Assembly (NCBI GenBank): GCA_946482165.1
Contig: CAMLQS010000021.1
Coordinates: forward strand, 1-27,297
From: an uncultured Verrucomicrobiota bacterium
Lineage (GTDB): Bacteria > Verrucomicrobiota > Verrucomicrobiae > Opitutales > Opitutaceae
Reading direction: 5' to 3'
DNA: 27,297 bases
Below, one piece after another: positions 15,630-23,306 of this stretch (its first letter is position 1; each line of letters opens with the position of its first letter). The notes beneath the pieces are model-generated. The model searched no databases and was not told where the DNA came from. It saw only the letters and a program-made list of their open reading frames with translations. Both the position numbers and the translations under genes were made by a program.

Positions 15630-18263
15630 ATGCTTCCCCGAGCCAGCCACCCGCTCCGACCCCGTTGGTCATTGGTCATTGGTCATTGGTCATTCTGGCT
15701 ATGGGCGATGCTCGCCTTGGCGTGCGTCGCCCGCAGCCAGTCCGCCCGCTGGGAGCCCGCCTCGGGCACCCTTGCCCGCGACCAGGTCTCTCAGCTCTCC
15801 CTCGTCTTCGAGGACGCCGAACCGAAGGCCCCGCCCGCGCCGCCCAAGGTGGATGGCATCGAGTTCGTCGGCACTCCCGGACGCAGCGAGCAAAGCTCCT
15901 TCAACATGAGCTTCGGCGGCCCGGCCGTTCGCCGCACCACCGTGATCTACACCTTCGCCGTCCGCCCCACCCGACCCGACGGCGAGGTCCGCATCCCCGC
16001 CTTCACGGTCGAGACCGATCGCGGCGCGCTCACCGTCGCTCCCGCCGGCTTTCGTCTCGCCGCCGCCACCGTCGGCAAAAGCGGGCTCGCCCTCGACCAA
16101 ATCGCCACCGTCCGCTTCATCCCCCCCGCCGCTCCCGTCTGGGCGGGAGAAGTTTTCCGCCTCGGCCAGAACCTCGAAGTCGATCGCCGCTACGCGACCA
16201 ACAGCATCTTGGCGGCGCCACTCGAATGGACTCCGACGCCCTTGATCGCTGAGGAGTGGTCCAAGCCGACCGTCGCCGAGACATCGGTCAACGGCCAGCC
16301 GCGTCTGCTCGTGAGCATGGAGACCCGCGCCGCCGCGCCCGCCACGACCACCGCCTCCATGGTGGCCATCCCCGCCGCCACCCAGCTCGTCAACCTCCCC
16401 ACCGGCCAAGCCAATCCCTTCTCGCTCTTCGGCCAGACCACCTTTGAACAATTCACCCTCACCACCGCGCCCGCCCGCATCGCGGTGAACCCGCTGCCTC
16501 TCCCCGCTCCGGCCGATTTCATCGGCGCGGTCGGCCAGTTCAAACTCGTCTCCAAAGTCGTTCCGGAAAAAGCCGCCGTGGGCGAACCCATCACGTGGAC
16601 CCTCACGCTTGAAGGCACCGGCAACTGGCCCGCCATCGACAAGCTCCGGCCCCGCAATCTCGTCCGCGACTTCCGGGTCGTCTCTCCTCGCGCGCAAAAG
16701 ACGCCCAAAGCCGACTCGCTCTTCGACGCCACCTTCTCCGAAGACCTTGTCCTGATTCCGCAGAAGGCCGGTCGCAGCACTCTCGGTCCCTACACGATAT
16801 CCGTCTTCAACCCGTCCTCCGGCGCCTACGAGACCCTCCGCGCCGAGCCCGTCGCGATCGAAGTCACCGGGGCAACGACGAGCCCCGGCTCGGCCTCCAC
16901 TTTGCCCGCCCCCGGGAACTCGGAGCTCCCGATCGACCCTCCGCCCCCGCCGGCCGACGATTCGCCCCCGCCCGCCGCGCCCGGCCCCGTCGCCGCGCTC
17001 CCCTCCGATCCCCTTGCCCCCGGACTGCTCGCCGCCGCCCCCCGCGCCGCGTGGCCCCGCCCGCTGTTTTGGGCGCCGCTCGCATTGCTCGCGCCCCTCG
17101 CGCTCTGGCTGTTCCTCGCCGCGCGACACGCCCGCTCCCACGATCCGCTCCGCGCCCGCCGCGAGGCCCACGAGCAACTTCGCCGCATCCTCGCCCGACT
17201 GGAAGCGTCCGCCGGAGGGACGCCATCCCCGGCGTCCGCCGCCGACCTGCTCGCCTGGCAACACGCCACCCGCATCCTCTTCGACCTGCCCTCGTTTACC
17301 CCGACCGCGCGCGATCTGCCCGACTCCGCCTGGTCGGCGCTTTGGATCGAGACCGAACGCGCGCTCTACCGTCCCGATACGCCGCTCGGCAAAGACTGGT
17401 TCCCCCAAGCCTGGCAGGCCCACGCGAGCGCCACGCCACCCGCGCGCAGCCCGTTCGCCGCTCTTCGCTTCGCGCATCTTTTCCCGCGCGTCGCGCTCTT
17501 CGCGGTAGGGATAACCTTGATACTCGGCCACGCCACCGATGCGTGTGCGACAAGCGTGGCCGACGGCATACGCCCCGGCCAGCCGCCCGAGGCGTTCAAG
17601 GCGTATTCGGCGGGAAATTTCACCGAAGCCGAACGCCACTGGCGCCGCGCCAACGAGTATTATCCCATGGACTGGGCCAACCGCCACAACCTCGCCCTCG
17701 CCCTCGCCCAGCAAGGCAAGTGGGACGAGGCCGCCGCCCATGCCTACGCCGCGGCCATCCAAGTCCCCGGCGATCCCGCGCTCGAACGCCTCTTCGCCGC
17801 CACCGCACCCAAGGCCGCTTATCTCGTCCGGCTCCCCCCTGAGCCCGCCCGTCTCCTCAATGTCCACGGCTGGCAAACCCTCGCCCTCGCCTCCGCGCTG
17901 CTCCTCCTCTCGCTCGTCCCCGCCGCCTACATCCTCACACGCTACCTCCCCGCCCCACGCCGCCGCCTCCCACTGGTCATTGGCCATTGGTCGTTGGTAA
18001 TTGCCAGCGCGGCGCTCGCCGCCGCTCTGGTCGCGCTCCGCGCCCACGGCCCCGCCGCATCCCCCGGCGCGGCATTGGTCTGGCGCGCCGCCACGCTCCG
18101 CGCCGTGCCCACCGACGTAGGCGAACAAAAGGTCACCGCCGATCTGCCCGCAGGCACCCTTGCGCGGGTCGACAAAGATTTCCTCGGCTGGCGCCGCGTC
18201 GTTCTTCCCGACGGCAACACCGGCTGGGTCCGCGCCGAGGCCCTCGTGCCGCTCTGGCGCTGA
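15630..18263 (+). CDS. batD: BatD-BatE-like fusion: oxygen-tolerance protein with TPR and SH3 domains
   Basis: An 877-residue envelope protein. Order: signal peptide (about 1-36), BatD beta-sandwich region (about 38-430), Pro-rich linker (about 440-475), membrane helix (about 477-500), helical segment, a hydrophobic stretch (about 612-635) that looks like a retained BatE signal peptide, TPR repeats (about 650-716), two membrane helices (about 748-772 and 780-804) and a C-terminal SH3-like domain (about 821-876) with GWRRVVLPDGNTGWV. TPR, membrane and SH3 in that order is the BatE layout, so I read this as a BatD-BatE fusion. A GTG at 15603 overlapping the preceding stop is an alternative start; the ATG at 15630 gives the better signal peptide. 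Heptad arrays encode RWSLVIGHWSFW in the signal peptide and LVIGHWSLVI in the last helix. Confidence 0.9.
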   Translation: MLPRASHPLRPRWSLVIGHWSFWLWAMLALACVARSQSARWEPASGTLARDQVSQLSLVFEDAEPKAPPAPPKVDGIEFVGTPGRSEQSSFNMSFGGPAVRRTTVIYTFAVRPTRPDGEVRIPAFTVETDRGALTVAPAGFRLAAATVGKSGLALDQIATVRFIPPAAPVWAGEVFRLGQNLEVDRRYATNSILAAPLEWTPTPLIAEEWSKPTVAETSVNGQPRLLVSMETRAAAPATTTASMVAIPAATQLVNLPTGQANPFSLFGQTTFEQFTLTTAPARIAVNPLPLPAPADFIGAVGQFKLVSKVVPEKAAVGEPITWTLTLEGTGNWPAIDKLRPRNLVRDFRVVSPRAQKTPKADSLFDATFSEDLVLIPQKAGRSTLGPYTISVFNPSSGAYETLRAEPVAIEVTGATTSPGSASTLPAPGNSELPIDPPPPPADDSPPPAAPGPVAALPSDPLAPGLLAAAPRAAWPRPLFWAPLALLAPLALWLFLAARHARSHDPLRARREAHEQLRRILARLEASAGGTPSPASAADLLAWQHATRILFDLPSFTPTARDLPDSAWSALWIETERALYRPDTPLGKDWFPQAWQAHASATPPARSPFAALRFAHLFPRVALFAVGITLILGHATDACATSVADGIRPGQPPEAFKAYSAGNFTEAERHWRRANEYYPMDWANRHNLALALAQQGKWDEAAAHAYAAAIQVPGDPALERLFAATAPKAAYLVRLPPEPARLLNVHGWQTLALASALLLLSLVPAAYILTRYLPAPRRRLPLVIGHWSLVIASAALAAALVALRAHGPAASPGAALVWRAATLRAVPTDVGEQKVTADLPAGTLARVDKDFLGWRRVVLPDGNTGWVRAEALVPLWR
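15664..15694 (+). repeat. ATTGGTC heptad array C (signal peptide of batD)
   Basis: Units GTTGGTC, ATTGGTC, ATTGGTC, ATTGGTC and ATT; three consecutive perfect units make this the purest array. It encodes WSLVIGHWSF in the signal peptide, 12 codons after the ATG. A one-unit change would move translation into a frame that stops at 15909 or into the third frame. Confidence 0.92.
17972..18003 (+). repeat. ATTGGTC heptad array D (last membrane helix of batD)
   Basis: Units ACTGGTC, ATTGGCC, ATTGGTC, GTTGGTA and ATTG, in 7-bp register with substitutions. It encodes LVIGHWSLVI at the start of the last membrane helix, before the SH3-like domain. Same orientation as the other three. Confidence 0.8.
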
Positions 18264-18335
18264 ATACGCCAGGCGCGGTCTTAGAAATAAGCCTACGCTC
18301 TTCTGACGCCCTGCGGGTTCGCGCCGGTCGGCCGG

Positions 18336-20165
18336 CTACTTCGCCGATGCGGCCGCCCGCGCGAGCTCGCTCAGCTTCGCGTCGAACTCGCGCATCTCGG
18401 CGTCCATCTGCGAACCGTAAACTCCGCCGAGGGACTCGCGGGCGCTCGCCAGCGCAGCCTTCGCCTCTTTCCACCGACCCGCGGTCGCCAAGTGCACCAC
18501 AAAAGGTCGCACAACGTCGTCCCACATCGCGGTGCCCGCGCCCCGGCCAAACTGCCGCAGCAGGCTGCGGTAAAGCCGGACCTGCTGCTCCACCGTCGCG
18601 CCGCTCATCGCCCGCGCAAGCTGCGCCGAAATCTCCCGCGTGCTCAGGTCGCCGCGTTTTGCCGCAAAGCGCCGCGCGAGTTCCCGCCCCATCCGATCCG
18701 CCTCGGCCAAATCGCCCCGGGCGCGAAGGCTGTCCACCGCGATCCCCAGATAATGGGCCTGCAAATCCGGATAGGCCGAAAACCCGCCCGCCGCCTCCTT
18801 GGCCAGCGCCTCCCGTTCCGGCCCGGGCGCGGGCCACCGCTCCAAAAGCAGGTCCCACGCATCAAGCGTGCGACGCTCCAAACGGATCGCCGCGCGCGCG
18901 GCCGCCTCGGCTTCGCGCGATTTGCCGTCCTCAAAAAGCCAGCGCGCGAACTCCGCGTGCGTCCGCGCCTCGCGGGCGTTCCGTTCCCGCCGAAACCCTT
19001 CGTTGAGAAACGTCAACTCGTGGTCCGACACCTCGGTCCAGGTTTGGGGATCGAGCGCCACGCCGGTCACATAGTTCTGCGACTCGTGACGCCCGCCATC
19101 CATAAACCACTTTCGCCCCTGGCCAAGATGGCCAAACCACGCATGCCGCCCGTCCCGCCCCGAGCCGCAGAAGAAAATCGTGGGCACGCCCCGCGCCTTG
19201 CCCGCCTGGGTCGCGAAATAGGCCTGGTCCACGCAGATTCCGCCCTCGCGCAGGATATCCTCCAAACGGTAGCCGGTTCCCGGCCAGACATAGACGCCGT
19301 CCTCGATCCGATCCGTTCTGTATTTAACAACCGAATACATATCGGCCAGCTTCGCCAGCGGTTCCCTTCGCTTCGCCAGCGCCCACTCGCGCTCCTCCGC
19401 CGGCAACGCCATATCCACGGCAAAACGCAGCTCCGCCGCATCCAGCTTGTCCGCCCGCCAGAGCGTCTTCCCCTCGCGCGAAATGCCCGCGAGATGGCGG
19501 AAAACATCCTCCGCCGGGGCCAGCCTGCGCGGAAGCGCCTCGGGCGCCACCTGCTGGTGCGGCCACTCCATCGGCGGGGGCGTGTCGTGCACCAGGGCCA
19601 CCGCCATCGCCAGCCGCGAGAACTCGGCGAAAGTTCCGGCGTCGATCCGGTAAAGGCGGGCCAACGTCGCGAGAACTGCGCCGCGTTGATCCACCGGGTT
19701 CTCCAGCGAGAAATACTCCGCCGACCAGGCGGAGTCCGCGAGCAGCCGCATCCGAAGCTCCGCGGGCGCGCGCTCGGCGAGCAAACGCGCCGGATCGGGA
19801 TCCGCGACCGCCTCCGCCCGGGCCCCGGGCCAGCCCTCCGCCTCCATCGCGACGCGCCACCGCTCGCGCTCCTCCGCCTCCGTCGTCCCCCAGATGGCCG
19901 CCCACCGGGCCGCCGCGGACCACGACTGCGCGTTGTCCAGATCTCCGCGCAAATAGGCGCCGATCGAAGCCGTCCGCAGCGCGCCCGCCATGGCCGGCCA
20001 GCCATGACGGCCGGCCCCCTGCTCGATGAGCGCCGCCTCACGCGGGCCCGGAGCCGCGCGAAGCCACTCGGCGGGCACCGAGATCTCCGTCGCCGACGAT
20101 GCCGCGCCTGCGCAGCAGAAAGCGGCCGCCGCCAAGGCTCGGACGAAAATTCGCCTCGGGTTCAT
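18336..20165 (-). CDS. Exported transglutaminase-like protein with helical C-terminal repeats
   Basis: A 609-residue protein beginning at the ATG complementary to 20163-20165, which gives a typical signal peptide (about 1-26); starts at 20177 and 20216 would put charge before it. The middle carries a transglutaminase-like triad: Cys in GGICVDQA (C311), His in GRHAWFG (H341) and Asp in WFMDGGR (D356), in the order and spacing of papain-like transglutaminase cores. Flanking regions are Ala-rich helices that resemble TPR-type repeats. Such bacterial proteins may be proteases, amidases or cross-linking enzymes; the reaction cannot be told from sequence. It follows the FGE-like gene on the same strand after 54 bases, suggesting co-transcription. 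It converges on batD. Confidence 0.82.
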   Translation of the reverse strand: MNPRRIFVRALAAAAFCCAGAASSATEISVPAEWLRAAPGPREAALIEQGAGRHGWPAMAGALRTASIGAYLRGDLDNAQSWSAAARWAAIWGTTEAEERERWRVAMEAEGWPGARAEAVADPDPARLLAERAPAELRMRLLADSAWSAEYFSLENPVDQRGAVLATLARLYRIDAGTFAEFSRLAMAVALVHDTPPPMEWPHQQVAPEALPRRLAPAEDVFRHLAGISREGKTLWRADKLDAAELRFAVDMALPAEEREWALAKRREPLAKLADMYSVVKYRTDRIEDGVYVWPGTGYRLEDILREGGICVDQAYFATQAGKARGVPTIFFCGSGRDGRHAWFGHLGQGRKWFMDGGRHESQNYVTGVALDPQTWTEVSDHELTFLNEGFRRERNAREARTHAEFARWLFEDGKSREAEAAARAAIRLERRTLDAWDLLLERWPAPGPEREALAKEAAGGFSAYPDLQAHYLGIAVDSLRARGDLAEADRMGRELARRFAAKRGDLSTREISAQLARAMSGATVEQQVRLYRSLLRQFGRGAGTAMWDDVVRPFVVHLATAGRWKEAKAALASARESLGGVYGSQMDAEMREFDAKLSELARAAASAK

Positions 20166-20219
20166 GTCGCAAACCATCAACCGCGAACGCCGCGCGCGCA
20201 ATCTCACGCCGCGCAACCG

Positions 20220-21950
20220 TCAATCGCGGTCGGGCGGCAGGGTCACCACGAAGCGGAAACCGATGTGACGCGCCCGGTCGGTCTTCGGACGCGACTCCAC
20301 CGGAAACTTCGCGAGGACCTCGGGCGTATCGAGATAGCTGCCGCCCATGATCCGCGCCTGGTCCGAGTCGACCGGCGTCACCGACCATTCGGCCAGATTC
20401 CCAAGGATGTCGCGGTAGCCGTTGCGATTGGGGCGGCCGGAATCGACCGACAGCACCCGGCCGCCCTCGGCCGAGCTCCGCGCATCGCCGCCGCCCTCGC
20501 CATGGGCGGTGCGCATCTCCTCTTCGTTCGGCAGCCGCACCGGGGTGCCCATGATCCAGCTCAAACGCGTGCAAAATTCCTGGGCGTCGAGCCAGCTGAC
20601 AGAATCCACCGGCAGCGAGCGGCCCGGACTGCGGCTGGGGTTGGTATTCATCACCGCCTGGTAGATATCCTGGGGCGTCTCGGTCGAAAGCAGCAGTCGG
20701 TCGCTGACTCCGATCAGAGGCAGCAGGCGGTCGTAAACGGAGTCCTGAAGACGGCGCAGCTCCTCGCGCTTCACCGCCAGATAGTTCAGCTTGATGCGCA
20801 AGCCGCCGTCGACCGAACGGCTGCGGGGAAACTCCGCCGCGATCTTGTCCGTCAGCTCCATCGCCTCCGGCAGCATCTTTTCCGCGGCGACCACGCGACG
20901 GCGGCGCAGTTCGTCAGAGATCGTTTTGTCCAGCCGGGCAAGTTCGACGGCAAGAGGTTGGGAGCGCTCCGTCTGAACCTTGATCTCAAGCGCCTCGATG
21001 CGGGGCGAAGAAACGAAACGACTGCGCGAGAACCGGTCGTTGATCTGCTGCTGGAGCTGGAGCGCCTCCGCGTAGGCGGCGGCCGCCGCAGCGTGGTCCC
21101 CCGCGCGGGCCATCGAGTCGCCCGTGCTCTCTTTCTCGTCGATCTTTTTCGCGATGCCCGCGGCGTTGAGCGACGCGATCTCGGTATCCAGCCGGTCCAG
21201 TTCGAGCAGATTGGCGTATTTGGTCCTCGAATACTCGCGGTTGATCCGATCCTGGGCGTCGCGCGCGGACATGTAGCCCGAAAGCGCATCGGCCCAGCGC
21301 TCCTCTTTCACCGCCGCGCGCGCCTTGGCGAGCGAGGCTTCTTTCTCCCGGACCACCGGCAGCACCGCCAGGCCGGCCAGGGACTGCTCGAGCCGGGTCG
21401 CGCGAACGAAATTTTTCAGGCGCGCCGCCGCGGAGCTTCCATTGACCTTGTTTTGCAGGTCGATCGCCTCGCGAAACGCCCGCTCGGCCTCATCGAGCTT
21501 CATTTCAGCCTGCGCGGCCTCGCCGTCTTTTTGCCTCGCCTCGATCTTGGGGTTGAGCCGGTTCGCTTCGAAAGTGTCGAACTCCGCCTGAAGCCGCTCG
21601 AGGTTGGCTTGGGCGGTATAGTCGCCGCGCGGGGCGGCGCGCACCAGTGTCCTTTGCCGCTCCAGCGCCCCGCTCAATACCGCGAAGGCCTCATCCGTGA
21701 TGATGTTGGCGGCGGCGTAGACCTGGTATTGCTTCTCCAACTCCTCCACCTCGGCCGCGAGCTTCACCAGCGCGGGATCATCCGGTTGGGCAGGCTCGTC
21801 CGGCACGGGTGTCACCGCACTCCCCGGTCCGACACTGGCGAGAAGCCACCAGAGCCCCGCCAACGCGAGGACCCCGAGCCCGGTGAACAGCCAAGGACGA
21901 AAATCTTGCCAAGCGTTGGCCAAACGATAGCGCGCGCGGTGGGAAAGCAT
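20220..21950 (-). CDS. Membrane-anchored coiled-coil protein with FGE/sulfatase-modifying-factor-like domain
   Basis: A 576-residue protein. A single membrane helix (about 20-40) is followed by a long Glu/Lys/Ala/Gln-rich helical region (about 55-430) that reads as coiled coil. The C-terminal 150 residues match formylglycine-generating-enzyme-like proteins: LPVDSVSWLDAQEFCTRLS, VRLPNEEEMRTA, RNGYRDILGNLAEW, GGSYLD and HIGFRFV. This is shorter than a normal FGE domain, and the active-site Cys pair of true FGE is not apparent, so sulfatase activation is unlikely; many such domains have other or binding roles. The frame extends back to 22040, but the ATG at 21950 gives the cleaner membrane-anchor N-terminus. 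It likely shares an operon with the downstream transglutaminase-like gene. Confidence 0.85.
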   Translation of the reverse strand: MLSHRARYRLANAWQDFRPWLFTGLGVLALAGLWWLLASVGPGSAVTPVPDEPAQPDDPALVKLAAEVEELEKQYQVYAAANIITDEAFAVLSGALERQRTLVRAAPRGDYTAQANLERLQAEFDTFEANRLNPKIEARQKDGEAAQAEMKLDEAERAFREAIDLQNKVNGSSAAARLKNFVRATRLEQSLAGLAVLPVVREKEASLAKARAAVKEERWADALSGYMSARDAQDRINREYSRTKYANLLELDRLDTEIASLNAAGIAKKIDEKESTGDSMARAGDHAAAAAAYAEALQLQQQINDRFSRSRFVSSPRIEALEIKVQTERSQPLAVELARLDKTISDELRRRRVVAAEKMLPEAMELTDKIAAEFPRSRSVDGGLRIKLNYLAVKREELRRLQDSVYDRLLPLIGVSDRLLLSTETPQDIYQAVMNTNPSRSPGRSLPVDSVSWLDAQEFCTRLSWIMGTPVRLPNEEEMRTAHGEGGGDARSSAEGGRVLSVDSGRPNRNGYRDILGNLAEWSVTPVDSDQARIMGGSYLDTPEVLAKFPVESRPKTDRARHIGFRFVVTLPPDRD

Positions 21951-22105
21951 AAGAAGCCGGAAAGGCAAAGGAGCCCGCAGGTAAAAAGCAATACACGCCC
22001 CTCGGGCGAATGTTCCTGGACGGCCCCGGTGTTCGGCCACCGGGATTCAGCTGCTTTACGCGCCCACGAACCGTCGTCGCGGCCGCCTGCGGTTAAGAGG
22101 AGGTC

Positions 22106-22984
22106 CTAAAGTGGCGAAGGATACGCGCCTTGCGCCACAAGCGCCGCCAAAGCCGCTTGCACGTGCGGCTTGTCCTCGCGATAGGTCACGCCGAACCAAT
22201 TGTCCGTTGTCGGCAACACCCGCACGCGCGCCGCACCCGTTTGCACGAGGCTGTTCACCGCCGCCGGCAGATAAAATTCCGCCTTCGGCTCCTTGCCTCG
22301 GGCCGCCACGAATTCCCGCCAGGCGTGGTCGAGCTGCGGCAAAAACTCTCTCGCATCAAACCCCCAGCAATTCATCGAAACCAGGGTCGTCGGATCGTAG
22401 CGCAGCCCCGGTCCCACCTCGCTCGACAGGATGCCCGTGTGCTCCTCGATATTCTTCAGAAACCCGTCCGGTCCCACCGAGCACACGCCGCGCGACACGG
22501 CGCCGTTCTCGGAGAGCGTGTTGCCCAGCGGAAATCCCACCATCGCATAAGTCGGCGGGCCGCCCGCCTCCCCGCGGAGAAAGTCCGCCAGCGCCCGCAA
22601 CGAATTCGCGCCGTAGAAATCGTCCGCGTTCACCACCGCGAAAGGTCCGGTCAACGACGCCCGCGCGCACCACACCGCGTGCCCCGTGCCCCAAGGCTTC
22701 TCCCGCCCTTCCGGCGCCGCAAAGCCATCCGGCAGCATGTCGAGCTGCTGATAGGCGTAGTCGACCTGGATCTTCCCCTCGAAGCGTCCGCCCACCGAAG
22801 CCTTGAACGCGTCCGCAAAATCGCGGCGGATGATAAACAACACCCGCTCGAAGCCCGCCCGCACGGCGTCATAGACCGTGTAATCGAGCACCGTCTCTCC
22901 GCCCGGCCCCATCGGGTCGATCTGTTTTAGCCCGCCGTAGCGAGAACCCATGCCGGCGGCCAAGACAACGAGAGTAAGCTTCAT
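22106..22984 (-). CDS. Sugar-phosphate nucleotidyltransferase family protein
   Basis: A 292-residue cytoplasmic protein of the NTP_transferase family, which joins a nucleoside monophosphate to a sugar-1-phosphate. The nucleotide-binding signature LAAGMGSRYGGLKQ (residues 8-21) is at the N-terminus, followed by PMGPGGETVLDYTVYDA; the metal-binding Asp lies in VVNADDFYG. The length suits a single catalytic domain without the left-handed helix of GlmU. The sugar and nucleotide cannot be told from sequence. The ATG complementary to 22982-22984 puts the signature in the usual place. The 155-base gap to the FGE-like gene leaves operon membership open. Confidence 0.88.
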   Translation of the reverse strand: MKLTLVVLAAGMGSRYGGLKQIDPMGPGGETVLDYTVYDAVRAGFERVLFIIRRDFADAFKASVGGRFEGKIQVDYAYQQLDMLPDGFAAPEGREKPWGTGHAVWCARASLTGPFAVVNADDFYGANSLRALADFLRGEAGGPPTYAMVGFPLGNTLSENGAVSRGVCSVGPDGFLKNIEEHTGILSSEVGPGLRYDPTTLVSMNCWGFDAREFLPQLDHAWREFVAARGKEPKAEFYLPAAVNSLVQTGAARVRVLPTTDNWFGVTYREDKPHVQAALAALVAQGAYPSPL

Positions 22985-23226
22985 AGACCGTCGACGTTGA
23001 AGGCCGCATCACGCCGGTGGCAATGCCCGGCGATGCCATCCGCCCCAATCCACCGACCGTGGCTCAGGCGGGATCCAGAAATAACCAAGGCGTGAACTTC
23101 ACTCACCTCACAGTGATTTTCATCCTGTTCCAATTTTCTGTCATCCGCGGTCCATCGCGTGGGCCGTGATTTCAACTGCTGCTTCAGGCATAACCCGCGT
23201 TCACGACCGCCTTCCGTCCAATCACG
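22985..23226. repeat. Intergenic region with a dispersed-repeat candidate
   Basis: No gene is supported. A 64-codon minus-strand frame (22981-23175) has no recognisable product and I regard it as spurious. TCCGCGGTC at 23144-23152 repeats the last unit of the 9-bp periodic element at 9362-9388, and the flanking AT-rich stretch (about 23113-23140) differs in base composition from its surroundings, as expected of an inserted intergenic repeat. No promoter for the nucleotidyltransferase gene could be assigned. Confidence 0.35.
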
Positions 23227-23255
23227 AAAAAACCGCCGCCCTTGCGGGGCGGCGG
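23227..23255 (-). terminator. Intrinsic terminator of the glutamine synthetase gene
   Basis: On the minus strand a perfect 9-bp GC stem, CCGCCGCCC (23247-23255) with GGGCGGCGG (23233-23241) around a 5-base loop, is followed at once by six T residues (23227-23232). It lies about 50 bases after the glutamine synthetase stop. It is the only textbook rho-independent terminator found in the window. Confidence 0.92.
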
Positions 23256-23306
23256 CTCGAAGGAGTTGACGCGATTTCTCGCGACGATCTCGAAAGAAGC
23301 CCGACC

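Noticed and set aside
15699..18128. Minus-strand frame of 809 codons opposite batD
   Set aside because: Gly/Glu/Arg-rich without motifs; the plus strand encodes a protein with signal peptide, TPR and SH3-like domains.
18264..18335. Possible bidirectional terminator between batD and the transglutaminase-like gene
   Set aside because: Only a 4-bp CTTA-GAAA-TAAG stem with no T-run; too weak to call.
18492..22109. Plus-strand open frame of 1205 codons across two minus-strand genes
   Set aside because: Arg/Pro/His-rich composition with no domain; it lies opposite two well-supported genes with signal peptide, triad and FGE-like motifs. Typical antisense openness in GC-rich DNA.
22981..23175. 64-codon minus-strand frame between nucleotidyltransferase and glnII
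   Set aside because: No signal, domain or start context; overlaps a probable dispersed intergenic repeat.
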